A DNA stretch of 64,000 nt, from positions 1-64,000 of the forward strand of contig JAGOAL010000007.1 of assembly GCA_017983975.1 (NCBI GenBank), written 5' to 3'. The notes below the pieces were generated by a model that saw only the letters and a program-made list of their open reading frames with translations, had not been told where the DNA came from and made no database searches. Shown in pieces: positions 17,527 to 27,398 of the stretch. Made by a program: the position numbers and the translations under genes. The stretch is from Flavobacterium sp. (GTDB lineage: Bacteria; Bacteroidota; Bacteroidia; Flavobacteriales; Flavobacteriaceae). Every line of letters starts with the position of its first letter. Within the stretch, counting starts at the first letter, position 1.

Positions 17527-18801
17527 TTAAAACACAAACATTGCACGTTCGCTCATTAATTCATTTACTTCTTCCGCCACTTGCTCTAAAACCGCTTCAT
17601 CAGTATGGTTCATTAAAACCTTATCAATTAAAGCAACAACCGTTTCCATATCTTCTTCTACTAAACCACGAGTCGTAATTGCAGGAGTTCCTACACGAAT
17701 TCCGGAAGTAATAAATGGCGATTTATCATCAAATGGAACCATGTTTTTATTTACGGTAATTTCGGCTTTAACCAATGCGTTTTCAGCGTCTTTACCCGAA
17801 ATATTTTTATTACGCAAATCAATCAACATCATGTGATTATCTGTTCCTCCAGAAATTAATTTATAACCTCTCTTATTAAACGCTTGAGCCATTGCTTGTG
17901 CATTGCTTTTAACCTGCATTGCATAACGGAAAAACTCATCTGTTAAACATTCACCAAACGCCACTGCTTTAGCAGCGATAATATGCATTAAAGGTCCGCC
18001 TTGATTACCTGGAAATACCGACATATCTAATATATGCGACATCATTCTTATTTCACCTTTTGGCGTGGTTAAGCCCCATGGATTTTCAAAATCTTTTCCC
18101 ATCATGATCATTCCACCTCTTGGTCCTCTTAACGTTTTATGAGTTGTAGTGGTTACAATATGACAATGAGGAATAGGATCGTTTAATAAACCTTTGGCAA
18201 TTAAACCTGCAGGATGCGAGATATCTGCTAACAATAAAGCTCCAACGCTATCTGCAATTTCACGAAAACGTTTAAAATCCATGTCACGTGAATAAGCTGA
18301 AGCACCCGCAATAATCATTTTTGGTTTATTGGCTGAAGCAATTTCTTGAATTTTATCATAATTTAAAACCCCTGTTTCTTCCTCTACACCATAAAAAACT
18401 GGATTGTATAATTTTCCTGAAAAATTTACCGGAGAACCATGTGTCAAGTGACCACCATGCGACAAATCAAAACCTAAAATAGTATCACCTGGTTTTAAAC
18501 AAGCTGCAAAAACAGCTGTATTTGCCTGAGAACCCGAATGAGGTTGTACATTTACATATTCGGCACCAAATAAAGCTTTTGCTCTATCTATAGCTATTTG
18601 CTCAACTACATCAACTACCTCACAACCACCATAGTAGCGTTTACCAGGATAGCCTTCTGCATATTTGTTAGTCAAACAGGAACCTGCAGCTTCCATTACT
18701 TGGTCACTAACAAAGTTTTCTGAAGCAATTAATTCAATTCCGTGAATTTGTCTGTCTTGTTCATCAAGAATAAGGTCAAAAATTTGTTCGTCGCGTTGCA
18801 T
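17527..18801 (-). CDS. glyA: Serine hydroxymethyltransferase
   Basis: GlyA is a PLP enzyme that interconverts serine and glycine and supplies methylene-tetrahydrofolate. At 424 residues it is full length. The PLP lysine lies in [15 protein letters not shown] near residue 223, and [23 protein letters not shown] and [11 protein letters not shown] are the family blocks. It has its own promoter and is a single gene. Confidence 0.97.
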   Translation of the reverse strand: MQRDEQIFDLILDEQDRQIHGIELIASENFVSDQVMEAAGSCLTNKYAEGYPGKRYYGGCEVVDVVEQIAIDRAKALFGAEYVNVQPHSGSQANTAVFAACLKPGDTILGFDLSHGGHLTHGSPVNFSGKLYNPVFYGVEEETGVLNYDKIQEIASANKPKMIIAGASAYSRDMDFKRFREIADSVGALLLADISHPAGLIAKGLLNDPIPHCHIVTTTTHKTLRGPRGGMIMMGKDFENPWGLTTPKGEIRMMSHILDMSVFPGNQGGPLMHIIAAKAVAFGECLTDEFFRYAMQVKSNAQAMAQAFNKRGYKLISGGTDNHMMLIDLRNKNISGKDAENALVKAEITVNKNMVPFDDKSPFITSGIRVGTPAITTRGLVEEDMETVVALIDKVLMNHTDEAVLEQVAEEVNELMSERAMFVF

Positions 18802-18828
18802 TGCAAAAATATTTCGTTAAAATTAGGT

Positions 18829-18836
18829 CAAATTTA
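18829..18836 (-). promoter_or_regulatory. Promoter -7 element for glyA
   Basis: The minus strand reads TAAATTTG, 27 nt before the glyA start. Confidence 0.55.
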
Positions 18837-18868
18837 CAAAAAAGGTTTGTTAGATTGCCAGATAATTT

Positions 18869-18876
18869 TATATTTG
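18869..18876 (+). promoter_or_regulatory. Promoter for fahA
   Basis: TATATTTG at 18869-18876, with a -33 TTTG at 18846-18849 (19-nt spacer). The ATG is 37 nt downstream. Confidence 0.65.
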
Positions 18877-18913
18877 ATTCATAATTTTTCAACAACAAAC
18901 TAACAATAAAAAT

Positions 18914-20200
18914 ATGCCAAATATTGCTAATGATCCGAACAGAAAATCATGGATCAATGTCCCTGAAAACAGCGATTTCCCTATTCAAAATATTCCGTTT
19001 GGAGTTTTTATTACCAAAGAAGATGTAATCACGATAGGTACTCGAATTGGTAACTGCGCCATTGATATGGGTGCTTTACAACAACTCGGTTATTTTGAAG
19101 GTATTGAATTAACTGACGATATGTTCATGCAAGATACCTTAAATGACTTTATTTCAGACGGTAAAAAAACATGGCGTTTGGTGCGAAATCGATTAGCCGA
19201 ACTTTTCGACGAGAACAATCCTAAACTTAGAGATAACAGCGCGCATAGAGAAATTATCATTTTCAAAGTAGAAGATATTGAAATGTTGCTTCCTGTTCAA
19301 ATTGGCGATTATACCGATTTTTATAGTTCTAAAGAACATGCGACGAATGTAGGAAAAATGTTCCGTGATCCAGAAAACGCTTTATTACCCAACTGGTTAC
19401 ATATTCCGGTAGGATATCACGGTAGAAGCTCAACTATTGTTCCTTCTGGTATACCAGTTCATAGACCTTATGGGCAAACTTTACCAAATGGTGAAACAAA
19501 TCCTGTTTTTGGTCCATCCAAATTAGTAGATTTTGAATTAGAAACCGCTTTTATTACTACCGATGCCAATTTAATAGGCGAACCCATTCCTGTTGAAGAA
19601 GCAGAAGAACATATTTTTGGAATGGTTTTATTTAATGATTGGAGTGCGCGTGATATTCAAAAATGGGAATATGTACCGCTTGGACCTTTCTTAGCTAAAA
19701 ACTTTGCCTCATCTATTTCACCTTGGATTGTTACTATGGATGCTTTAGAACCTTTTAGAGTTAAAGGTCCTGAGCAATCTCCAACTCCCCTTCCTTATTT
19801 ACAACAAAAAGGAAAGAAGGCGTTTGATATTAACCTTGAAGTAGCCATAAAACCAGAACATACAGCAGAAACTATTGTGTCTCGTTCTAATTTCAAATAC
19901 ATGTATTGGTCAATGTCGCAACAATTAGCACATCATACTATAAATGGTTGCAGAATTAATTCAGGAGATATGATGGGAAGTGGAACGATTTCTGGACCTA
20001 CTGAAGATTCATTTGGCTCTATGCTTGAATTGACTTGGGGCGGACAAAAACCTATTCAAATGAATGATGGCAGCGAACGTAAATTCATCAATGATAATGA
20101 TACTGTGATTATTCGTGGATTTTGTCAAAATGAGCAAGTAAGAGTTGGATTTGGAGAAGTGAGCAGTAAGTTATTACCTGCTATAAATTTGAAGTTCTAA
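18914..20200 (+). CDS. fahA: Fumarylacetoacetase
   Basis: The last enzyme of tyrosine degradation, splitting fumarylacetoacetate into fumarate and acetoacetate. The 428-residue protein carries the N-terminal FAH domain (SWINVPENSDFPIQNIPFGVF) and the catalytic domain with DFYSSKEHATNVGKMFR, PVGYHGRSSTIVPSG, FELETAFI, and LFNDWSARDIQKWEYVPLGPFLAKNFA, which hold the metal ligands and catalytic histidine. Other tyrosine pathway genes are not in the window, although mvaB at 11471 serves another amino acid degradation route. Confidence 0.95.
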   Translation: MPNIANDPNRKSWINVPENSDFPIQNIPFGVFITKEDVITIGTRIGNCAIDMGALQQLGYFEGIELTDDMFMQDTLNDFISDGKKTWRLVRNRLAELFDENNPKLRDNSAHREIIIFKVEDIEMLLPVQIGDYTDFYSSKEHATNVGKMFRDPENALLPNWLHIPVGYHGRSSTIVPSGIPVHRPYGQTLPNGETNPVFGPSKLVDFELETAFITTDANLIGEPIPVEEAEEHIFGMVLFNDWSARDIQKWEYVPLGPFLAKNFASSISPWIVTMDALEPFRVKGPEQSPTPLPYLQQKGKKAFDINLEVAIKPEHTAETIVSRSNFKYMYWSMSQQLAHHTINGCRINSGDMMGSGTISGPTEDSFGSMLELTWGGQKPIQMNDGSERKFINDNDTVIIRGFCQNEQVRVGFGEVSSKLLPAINLKF

Positions 20201-20311
20201 TAAAATTGCCTATCAATTACTATCAAATTAATAATTTATTGGATTAAAAATATCAAAATAATAATTCAAACGATTTCGCTTGGGTTTTAACCGCAATTGA
20301 AGTGAATTTAT

Positions 20312-20319
20312 TATATTTG
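20312..20319 (+). promoter_or_regulatory. Promoter -7 element for icd
   Basis: TATATTTG lies upstream of the duplicated leader segment and 78 nt before the preferred icd ATG at 20398. Confidence 0.55.
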
Positions 20320-20350
20320 TGACCGCATTTTAACAAACAAAAAATACTTA

Positions 20351-20390
20351 ATGCGCATCGAAATTAAAAAATGCGCATCGAAATTAAACC
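20351..20390 (+). repeat. 20-bp tandem duplication in the icd leader
   Basis: ATGCGCATCGAAATTAAA occurs at 20351 and again at 20371, with an 18 of 20 base match over the 20-bp unit. Each copy contains an ATG. The second is in frame with icd and adds nine residues. The first is in another frame. Confidence 0.9.
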
Positions 20391-20397
20391 TAACAAT

Positions 20398-21621
20398 ATG
20401 GCAAAGATTAAAGTAGCTAATCCAGTAGTTGAATTGGATGGCGATGAAATGACTCGAATCATTTGGAGTTTTATTAAGGAGCAATTAATTCTTCCTTATT
20501 TAGATTTAGATATTAAATACTATGATTTAGGAATCGAAAGCAGAGAAGCTACTAAAGACCAAATTACGATAGATTCTGCGGAAGCAATTAAAAAATACAA
20601 TGTTGGTATCAAATGTGCCACAATTACTCCTGACGAAGAGCGTGTGAAAGAATTTAATCTTTCTGAAATGTGGAAATCACCAAACGGAACGATTCGTAAT
20701 ATCGTTGGTGGAACTGTTTTCCGCGAACCAATCATTATGAGTAATGTACCACGTTATGTTCAAGGATGGACAAAACCAATCGTTATTGGACGTCATGCAT
20801 TTGGAGATCAATACAAAGCTACCGATAAAGTGATCAAAGGAAAAGGAACTTTAACCATGTCTTTTACCAACGAAGCAGGTGAAACTACAACTTGGAATGT
20901 ATATGACTTTAAAGGGGATGGTGTAGCAATGTCTATGTATAATACTGACGAAAGTATTTATGGATTTGCTCATTCTTCTTTCCAAATGGCATTAACTAAA
21001 AAATGGCCTTTATATCTTTCTACTAAGAATACTATTTTGAAAGCGTATGACGGAAGATTCAAAGATATTTTTGAAGAAGTGTATCAACAACATTACAAAG
21101 CTGATTTTGAAGCGAATGGAATCATCTATGAGCACCGTTTAATTGATGATATGGTTGCTTCATGCATGAAGTGGAATGGAGGATTTGTTTGGGCTTGTAA
21201 AAATTATGACGGAGACGTTCAATCGGATACCGTAGCTCAAGGATTTGGTTCATTAGGTTTAATGACTTCTGTTTTGGTTACTCCTGATGGAAAAACAGTT
21301 GAAGCTGAAGCGGCTCACGGAACTGTAACACGTCATTACCGTCAACACCAACAAGGAAAGAAAACATCAACCAATCCAATTGCATCAATTTTTGCATGGA
21401 CAAGAGGATTAGAACACAGAGGAAAATTAGACGGAAATCAAGAATTAATTACATTCTGTCATACATTAGAACAAGTGTGTATTGAAACGGTTGAAAGTGG
21501 AAAAATGACTAAAGATTTAGCAATGTTAGTAAAACCAGATGGTTTAACAGATGCTGATTATTTAACTACAGAAGATTTCCTTCAAACGTTAAAAGTAAAT
21601 TTAGATCAGAAATTAGGTTAA
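20398..21621 (+). CDS. icd: NADP-dependent isocitrate dehydrogenase, eukaryotic-like type
   Basis: This enzyme converts isocitrate to 2-oxoglutarate in the TCA cycle. It belongs to the type II (eukaryotic-like, homodimeric) IDH group: [14 protein letters not shown] at the start, [22 protein letters not shown], and [13 protein letters not shown] near the end, where the residues favour NADP. Starting at ATG 20398 ([11 protein letters not shown]) gives 407 residues and the usual family N-terminus. An in-frame ATG at 20371 comes from a 20-bp duplication and is unlikely to be used. Confidence 0.95.
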   Translation: MAKIKVANPVVELDGDEMTRIIWSFIKEQLILPYLDLDIKYYDLGIESREATKDQITIDSAEAIKKYNVGIKCATITPDEERVKEFNLSEMWKSPNGTIRNIVGGTVFREPIIMSNVPRYVQGWTKPIVIGRHAFGDQYKATDKVIKGKGTLTMSFTNEAGETTTWNVYDFKGDGVAMSMYNTDESIYGFAHSSFQMALTKKWPLYLSTKNTILKAYDGRFKDIFEEVYQQHYKADFEANGIIYEHRLIDDMVASCMKWNGGFVWACKNYDGDVQSDTVAQGFGSLGLMTSVLVTPDGKTVEAEAAHGTVTRHYRQHQQGKKTSTNPIASIFAWTRGLEHRGKLDGNQELITFCHTLEQVCIETVESGKMTKDLAMLVKPDGLTDADYLTTEDFLQTLKVNLDQKLG

Positions 21622-21638
21622 AATCTTAATTTTCATAT

Positions 21639-21671
21639 AAAAAAAGCGTTCCAAATTGGAACGCTTTTTTT
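21639..21671. terminator. Bidirectional terminator after icd
   Basis: Stem AAAGCGTTCCAA / TTGGAACGCTTT with flanking A and T runs, between convergent genes. Confidence 0.9.
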
Positions 21672-21675
21672 ATGC

Positions 21676-22341
21676 TTATTTTTTTTCTTCTTCCCGAACC
21701 ACAACAATAGTAGCTTTAATTCCGGTTGTTAAATTCCATTCATTTGAAGTAATTAAATTTCCCGAATCATCATAAACTGCAAAAGCTGCTGTGTTTGGTC
21801 CAGAAGTACCCTGATTTAACGCTTCAAAATCTAATTTATTAAATCCGTTTGTTATGTCAACATAATATTCTTTAACATTGGCTTCTAATAAAATTTCATT
21901 AATAATAGTGCGATCATTTAATAGTAATTTCACTCGGTCACCATCAGGATATTCGTGATCTCTACACACTATTTTTACATATTTTGCCTTAGTTTTAAAC
22001 TCTCCTAAAAATTGATTACTTCTGTACTCGGGTTGAATGGCTTTATCTCTATTATTTAATTTATTTTTTAAATCTTCACCCGGATTTTTAAATTTTGTTT
22101 TTTCAACCAAAACACTTTCCTGTCCATTATCCTTTTTTAAAATGGAATACCGCTTTAAATAAGAATCATCTTTATCTAACACACTTTTAAAAGGCAATGT
22201 AATAGCTTTTGATTTGGTTTCCGTTTTAACTGGAACATCCCAATTTAATTTAATTTTTGGCGACTTAAATGGTGTATCTTTCTGTGCCCAACTGAACATA
22301 GAAAAAAAGAATATGATTAGGGCAAAAAACTTAAAATTCAT
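21676..22341 (-). CDS. Exported protein of unknown function
   Basis: A 221-residue protein with a signal peptide at 1-19 ending in SWAQ. The N-terminal third is rich in lysine and looks disordered. The C-terminal half resembles a beta-sandwich (KYVKIVCRDHEYPDGDRVKLLLNDR, KLDFEALNQGTSGPNTAAFAVYDDSGN), the kind of fold found in envelope or matrix proteins. It is divergent from the TonB receptor gene with a 127-nt gap. No family is recognised with confidence. Confidence 0.7.
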   Translation of the reverse strand: MNFKFFALIIFFFSMFSWAQKDTPFKSPKIKLNWDVPVKTETKSKAITLPFKSVLDKDDSYLKRYSILKKDNGQESVLVEKTKFKNPGEDLKNKLNNRDKAIQPEYRSNQFLGEFKTKAKYVKIVCRDHEYPDGDRVKLLLNDRTIINEILLEANVKEYYVDITNGFNKLDFEALNQGTSGPNTAAFAVYDDSGNLITSNEWNLTTGIKATIVVVREEEKK

Positions 22342-22468
22342 AAACCTGTAGTGCTTTAAAATGTAAAATTAAACTATAAATTGATTTTTAGTCATAAATT
22401 AACATAAGTTTTAAATCAATTGCCAACTATAATTCCCAAATTTGTAACTCAAACTTCATGCCTAAATT

Positions 22469-24838
22469 ATGAAAAAACAGCTTCTTATAGTATTTCTCGT
22501 ATTACAATCAATTTTAAGTATTGCACAGGAACGAGTAACCCTAAGCGGTTCAGTAGTTGATAGCAACAATAATGAAACTGTGATTGGGGTATTAGTAGAA
22601 ATTTCCGAACTTAAAATAAGTACATTCACAAACGAATATGGCTTTTTTTCGTTAACAGTTCCAAAAGGCTCTTACAATTTACAAGTGAGTACAATTGGTT
22701 ACGAAACAAAAATAATTGAAATTTCATTACAAGAAAATAGCAAATTAGCAATTGAAATTAAAGCAAACGCAAAAGAACTTGATGCTGTAATTATAAATAA
22801 AAATCCATATCGAACAAGTATTAGCAAGCCCGAAATGAGCGTTAATAAAATAGCCATCAGTACCATAAAAAAAATGCCCGCTATTTTAGGAGAAATCGAT
22901 ATTTTAAGATCAATTACAACCTTGCCCGGAGTTACAAATGCTGGCGAAGGTCAGTCGGGATTTAATGTGCGTGGTGGCGCCGCCGATCAAAATTTAATAC
23001 TTTTAGACGAAGCCACCGTTTATAATTCATCTCATTTATTCGGTTTTTTCTCTGTTTTTAATGCTGATGCCATCAAAGATCTTAAATTGTACAAAGGTGG
23101 AATTCCTTCAAGATTTGGCGGAAGAGTAGCCTCCGTTCTTGATATTTATCAAAAAGAAGGAAATAGCAAAGCCTTTAATTTATCGGGAGGAATCGGGCTT
23201 ATTTCGAGTAGAATTATGGCAGAAGGCCCTTTAGTAAAAGAAAAAGGCTCCTTTTTAGTTGCAGGCAGAAGTTCGTATGCCCATTTATTTTTAAAACTAA
23301 CCAACAACAAAAATTCGGCTTATTTTTATGATTTAAACACAAAATTAAGTTATAAACTCAACGAAAATAACAATCTATATTTATCTGGTTATTTCGGTCG
23401 CGATGTTTTCAGTCTCAACAATAGTTTTGTTAATACTTATGGAAATACTGTATTCAATTTACGATGGAATCATTTGTTTTCTGACCAATTATTTTCAAAT
23501 TTTTCAATGATTTACAGCGATTATTATTACGGATTAACACTAGATTTCGTTGGATTTAATTGGGATAGTGGCATAAAAAACTACAATTTAAAATATGATT
23601 TCAAACATTATCTTAACGATAAAACCAAATTATTCTATGGTGCAAATGCCATTTATTATGATTTTAATCCTGGAAAAATTGAACCTACTAATAGTACTTC
23701 GGGTATAAATCCTAAGCAATTAGATAAAAAATATGCTTTTGAGCCGGCGTTATATTTAGATGTTGAACAACAACTCTCAGATAAATTTTCAATTAATTAC
23801 GGTTTGCGCTATAGCTTATTTTATCGCTTGGGGAATCAAGAAATTAATACCTATGCAAATAACCAAGCAGTTTTATTTAATGCTGAACAACAAATTTATG
23901 AAAAAGCCACACCTACAGGAACCGTTGCCTATGGAAAAAATGAAACAATTGCAAAATTCAATAATTTAGAACCACGATTAGCAGTAGCTTATCTTATTAA
24001 TGATCAACAATCGGTAAAAATAAGTTATAACCGAATGACGCAATACTTACACCTCATTTCAAACACGCAATCCCCTACTCCTCTTGATGTTTGGGCACCA
24101 AGCGATAATTTTTTAAAGCCCCAAATACTTGATCAAATAGCGGTTGGTTATTTTTCAGAACTTAAAGACGGAAAATACAGTTTAGAAATTGAATCATTTT
24201 ATAAAAAAATAAAAAATCGATTAGATTATATTGATGGTGCTGATTTGATTGCCAACAATGCTATAGAACAAGTGATTTTAAATGGTAACGCAAGAGCGTA
24301 TGGACTAGAAGTTTTATTTCGTAAAAACGAAGGCAAATTAAATGGTTGGGTTTCATACACATTATCTAGGTCTGAACAGCAAACACCAGGTAGAACTAGT
24401 TTAGAATCAGGAATTAACAATGGAGCATGGTACAAAACAGGTTGGGATAAATTACATAATTTATCGGTTACAGGTATGTATCAATTCAATGAAAAATGGA
24501 GTTTTAGCAGTATTTTCACTCTACAATCAGGGCAACCGGTAACGTATCCAAATGGGCAATATCAATATCAAGGCATAACAATACCTACTTATGGTTTACG
24601 AAACGAAAATAGACTTCCTACGTATCATCGATTAGATATTTCTGCCACTCTTATTCCTTCAAAAAATAAAAACCGTAATTGGCAAGGCGAATGGGTGTTC
24701 GGAATTTATAATCTATACAGCCGAAAAAATGCTGCTTCCATTAGCTTTAGACAAAATCAAGATTCTGGTAATAATGAAGCGGTTCGATTGTCAATTTTTG
24801 GAATTGTTCCTAGTGTAACCTATAACTTTAAATTTTAA
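22469..24838 (+). CDS. TonB-dependent outer-membrane receptor with carboxypeptidase-regulatory-like N-domain
   Basis: A 789-residue outer-membrane transporter that uses TonB energy to import an unknown nutrient. Residues 1-20 are a signal peptide, about 24-105 a carboxypeptidase-regulatory-like beta domain (LSGSVVDSNNNETVIGVLVEI), and about 120-235 the plug (VRGGAADQNLILLDEATVYN, KGGIPSRFGGR). The rest is a beta barrel ending in the aromatic-terminated strand YNFKF. The next gene, 4 nt downstream, encodes a DUF4249 lipoprotein. Such pairs resemble SusC/SusD systems, with DUF4249 as the lipoprotein partner. Confidence 0.92.
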   Translation: MKKQLLIVFLVLQSILSIAQERVTLSGSVVDSNNNETVIGVLVEISELKISTFTNEYGFFSLTVPKGSYNLQVSTIGYETKIIEISLQENSKLAIEIKANAKELDAVIINKNPYRTSISKPEMSVNKIAISTIKKMPAILGEIDILRSITTLPGVTNAGEGQSGFNVRGGAADQNLILLDEATVYNSSHLFGFFSVFNADAIKDLKLYKGGIPSRFGGRVASVLDIYQKEGNSKAFNLSGGIGLISSRIMAEGPLVKEKGSFLVAGRSSYAHLFLKLTNNKNSAYFYDLNTKLSYKLNENNNLYLSGYFGRDVFSLNNSFVNTYGNTVFNLRWNHLFSDQLFSNFSMIYSDYYYGLTLDFVGFNWDSGIKNYNLKYDFKHYLNDKTKLFYGANAIYYDFNPGKIEPTNSTSGINPKQLDKKYAFEPALYLDVEQQLSDKFSINYGLRYSLFYRLGNQEINTYANNQAVLFNAEQQIYEKATPTGTVAYGKNETIAKFNNLEPRLAVAYLINDQQSVKISYNRMTQYLHLISNTQSPTPLDVWAPSDNFLKPQILDQIAVGYFSELKDGKYSLEIESFYKKIKNRLDYIDGADLIANNAIEQVILNGNARAYGLEVLFRKNEGKLNGWVSYTLSRSEQQTPGRTSLESGINNGAWYKTGWDKLHNLSVTGMYQFNEKWSFSSIFTLQSGQPVTYPNGQYQYQGITIPTYGLRNENRLPTYHRLDISATLIPSKNKNRNWQGEWVFGIYNLYSRKNAASISFRQNQDSGNNEAVRLSIFGIVPSVTYNFKF

Positions 24839-24842
24839 GCGC

Positions 24843-25661
24843 ATGAAAATTACTTATAAAATAATAATTGTTCTATGTACTCTTTTCTTTATTGCTTGTG
24901 AAGACGTTGTTGATATTGAACTAGATACCGCTCCGGCAAAATTAGTTATAGATGCTTCGCTCAAGTGGGAAAAAGGCACTGCTGGTAATGAGCAAACAAT
25001 AAAATTAACCACTACTACAGATTTTTATTCTTCTGAAATTCCTGTAGTTTCTGGTGCTACCGTTTTTGTTACCAATGGTAATGCGGTTCAATTTAATTTT
25101 ACAGAAACTCCAGGTACAGGAAATTATGTTTGTACTAATTTTATTCCAGAAATTGGGCAAACGTATACGCTAACCGTAATTTATCAAGGCGAAACTTTTA
25201 TTGCCACTGAAAATATGATTGCCGCACCAACTATTGATTCAGTTGAGCAAACCGAAAATGGCGGTTTTACAGGTGATGAAGTTGAAGTCAAATTTTATTT
25301 TCAAGATTTTCCTAATGAAGCCAATTTTTATCTAATTAATTTCAACGCTTCAAATGCTCTTTTACCCATAATTGACGTTATAGATGATGATTTTTTTCAA
25401 GGAAATCAAATGTTTGCATATTTAGCAAATGACCTTAAAACTGGCGATTCTATTCAACTTCAATTAAATGGTATTTCGCAACGCTATTATAATTATATGA
25501 ATATTTTATTAAGCATTTCAGGATCAAATGGCGGAAGTCCTTTTCAAACACCACCAGCAACCGTGAGAGGAAATGTAATCAATCAAACAAATTTTGATAA
25601 CTTTGCATTGGGCTATTTTAGTGTTTCTGAAACTGACCAGCAAACGTATATCGTACAATAA
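24843..25661 (+). CDS. DUF4249 family outer-membrane lipoprotein
   Basis: A 272-residue lipoprotein with lipobox LFFIAC near residue 19. After the cysteine comes the acidic, DVVDIELDTAPAKLVIDASL-type start shared by DUF4249 proteins, followed by a beta-rich domain with TYTLTVIYQGETFIATENM. Members of the family are partners of TonB receptors in Bacteroidota. It follows the receptor gene by 4 nt and must be cotranscribed. The ligand is unknown. Confidence 0.85.
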   Translation: MKITYKIIIVLCTLFFIACEDVVDIELDTAPAKLVIDASLKWEKGTAGNEQTIKLTTTTDFYSSEIPVVSGATVFVTNGNAVQFNFTETPGTGNYVCTNFIPEIGQTYTLTVIYQGETFIATENMIAAPTIDSVEQTENGGFTGDEVEVKFYFQDFPNEANFYLINFNASNALLPIIDVIDDDFFQGNQMFAYLANDLKTGDSIQLQLNGISQRYYNYMNILLSISGSNGGSPFQTPPATVRGNVINQTNFDNFALGYFSVSETDQQTYIVQ

Positions 25662-25677
25662 ATTATAAATCAGCAGC

Positions 25678-26358
25678 ATGTCATCACACCATATTGTTCG
25701 AGACGATCAAGAACCGGCATTAATTATTGCAAATGGTGCTTCTTGTTCTGAAGAATTAATGGGGCAACTTTTAGAATGGTCGCCACTCGTTATTGCTTTA
25801 GATTCGGCTATACATCGAGTAATAGATTTAGGAATAAAAGTAGATGTTTTGTTAGGTGATTTTGATTGCAATTTTAATCCCGAAGTATATTTAGAAAAGC
25901 AATATCCACTGGAAATTGTTCACACACCTAATCAAGATAAAACCGATTTAGAAAAAGCGTTTGACTACCTTATTGAAAAAGGACATAAAGCAGTCAATGT
26001 CATTTGGGCCACCGGTAAAAGAGCCGATCATACGTTAACTAATATTACCACAATTGTACAATACCGCAACCAACTCAAAATTGTAGTCATTGATGATCAT
26101 TCAAAAGTATTTTTATTGCCTACAAAATTTGATAAATGGTATACGGCAAATACTATTTTGTCTTTAATTCCAGTTGGAAAAGTAACTGGAATTATTACAA
26201 AAAACCTTTTTTATTCACTCAATAACGAAGAATTACAAATAGGATATAGAACCGGAACGAGCAATCATGTAGTTGAAGATGGTATAGTAACCATTGAACA
26301 CCAATCTGGCGATTTATTACTAATGGAATGTTGGGACCAGCCATTTATTTTCTTGTAA
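25678..26358 (+). CDS. Thiamine pyrophosphokinase
   Basis: A 226-residue enzyme that transfers pyrophosphate from ATP to thiamine. Conserved points are ALDSAIHRVIDLGIKVDVLLGDFD in the ATP site, HTPNQDKTDLEKAFDY with the DxTD-like segment, and ATGKRADHTLTNI for thiamine binding. A small beta domain forms the C-terminus. It starts 16 nt after the DUF4249 gene. The closeness could mean that the receptor pair upstream takes up thiamine or a precursor, but no riboswitch is visible, so this is only an inference from context. Confidence 0.88.
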   Translation: MSSHHIVRDDQEPALIIANGASCSEELMGQLLEWSPLVIALDSAIHRVIDLGIKVDVLLGDFDCNFNPEVYLEKQYPLEIVHTPNQDKTDLEKAFDYLIEKGHKAVNVIWATGKRADHTLTNITTIVQYRNQLKIVVIDDHSKVFLLPTKFDKWYTANTILSLIPVGKVTGIITKNLFYSLNNEELQIGYRTGTSNHVVEDGIVTIEHQSGDLLLMECWDQPFIFL

Positions 26359-26374
26359 ATACTTTAAATTGTAT

Positions 26375-26382
26375 TATATTTG
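26375..26382 (+). promoter_or_regulatory. Promoter for rlmF
   Basis: TATATTTG at 26375-26382, with a -33 TTG at 26353-26355 (19-nt spacer), 17 nt before the ATG. Confidence 0.6.
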
Positions 26383-26399
26383 ACTAGAGCAATATTTCA

Positions 26400-27350
26400 A
26401 TGAAAAGCAAAACAGTTCAAACTGAAAAAAGTAATCTGCATCCAAGAAATCCACATCGATTTAGATATGATTTTGAAAAACTAATCAAGGCTTTGCCAGA
26501 ATTAGCTTCTTTTGTGATTACCAACACTCATAACGAAGAACAAACAATAGATTTCAGTAATTCTGATGCTGTAATTGCCTTGAATAAAGCGCTATTGGTT
26601 TCGGAATACCGAATTGAAAATTGGAATATTCCTAGCAATTATTTATGTCCGCCTATTCCCGGAAGAGCTGATTATATTCATTATCTAGCCGATTTATTAG
26701 CCGAATCAAATAACGGAACTATTCCGAAAGGGGAAAATATTCTTGGATTAGATATTGGTATAGGAGCTAATTGTATTTATCCCATACTTGGTAATTCTAG
26801 TTATGGTTGGAGTTTTGTAGGAGTAGATATCGATGAAAATGCGCTTCAAAATTGCAAAAAAATAATTGGACAAAATCCGAAATTAAGTGAAGCTATAAGT
26901 TTACAACTACAAACAACACCACGCTATATATTTAAAAACATCATTTTACCCGAAGATAAATTTAGTTTTACCATTTGCAACCCTCCGTTTCATTCCTCCG
27001 AAACTGCCGCTTCAAAAGCTAATTCTCGAAAAGTAAACCAATTAAAATCAGATGAAAAGCAGCTTAATTTTGGTGGAAAAGAAGCCGAATTATGGTGTGC
27101 TGGTGGCGAAATCGGTTTCATAACCCAAATGATATACGAAAGTGTAAAATATCCTTTACAATGTTTCTGGTTTACCACTTTGGTCTCTAAAAAAGATAAC
27201 TTAAAAACCATCTACCGAACCTTAAATAAAGTAGGAGCTGTAACCATAAAAACTATTGAAATGGCCCAAGGACAAAAAAGAAGTCGGTTTGTGGCCTGGA
27301 CGTTTCTTAGTGCATTACAACAAAAGGAATGGGATTTTTCTAACGAATAA
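26400..27350 (+). CDS. rlmF: 23S rRNA (adenine1618-N6)-methyltransferase
   Basis: RlmF methylates A1618 in 23S rRNA. The 316-residue protein has the family N-terminus HPRNPHRFRYDFEKL, SAM motif GLDIGIGANCIYPIL near residue 117, and the N6-adenine catalytic motif NPPFHSS near 195 followed by the conserved segment SRKVNQLKSDEKQLNFGGKEAELWC, of which only part is needed for recognition. Length and order of motifs are typical. Confidence 0.93.
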   Translation: MKSKTVQTEKSNLHPRNPHRFRYDFEKLIKALPELASFVITNTHNEEQTIDFSNSDAVIALNKALLVSEYRIENWNIPSNYLCPPIPGRADYIHYLADLLAESNNGTIPKGENILGLDIGIGANCIYPILGNSSYGWSFVGVDIDENALQNCKKIIGQNPKLSEAISLQLQTTPRYIFKNIILPEDKFSFTICNPPFHSSETAASKANSRKVNQLKSDEKQLNFGGKEAELWCAGGEIGFITQMIYESVKYPLQCFWFTTLVSKKDNLKTIYRTLNKVGAVTIKTIEMAQGQKRSRFVAWTFLSALQQKEWDFSNE

Positions 27351-27355
27351 TATCC

Positions 27356-27363
27356 TAACTTTG
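27356..27363 (+). promoter_or_regulatory. Promoter -7 element for uvrB
   Basis: TAACTTTG lies 35 nt before the uvrB ATG, just past the rlmF stop. Confidence 0.45.
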
Positions 27364-27398
27364 TAACTTTACAACTTTCAAACTTTGCCATACGCCAA

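Noticed and set aside
25662..25677. Thiamine riboswitch before the TonB receptor or thiamine pyrophosphokinase genes
   Set aside because: The gap before the kinase gene is only 16 nt, and the leader of the receptor gene shows no CTGAGA-type TPP riboswitch core that I could find.
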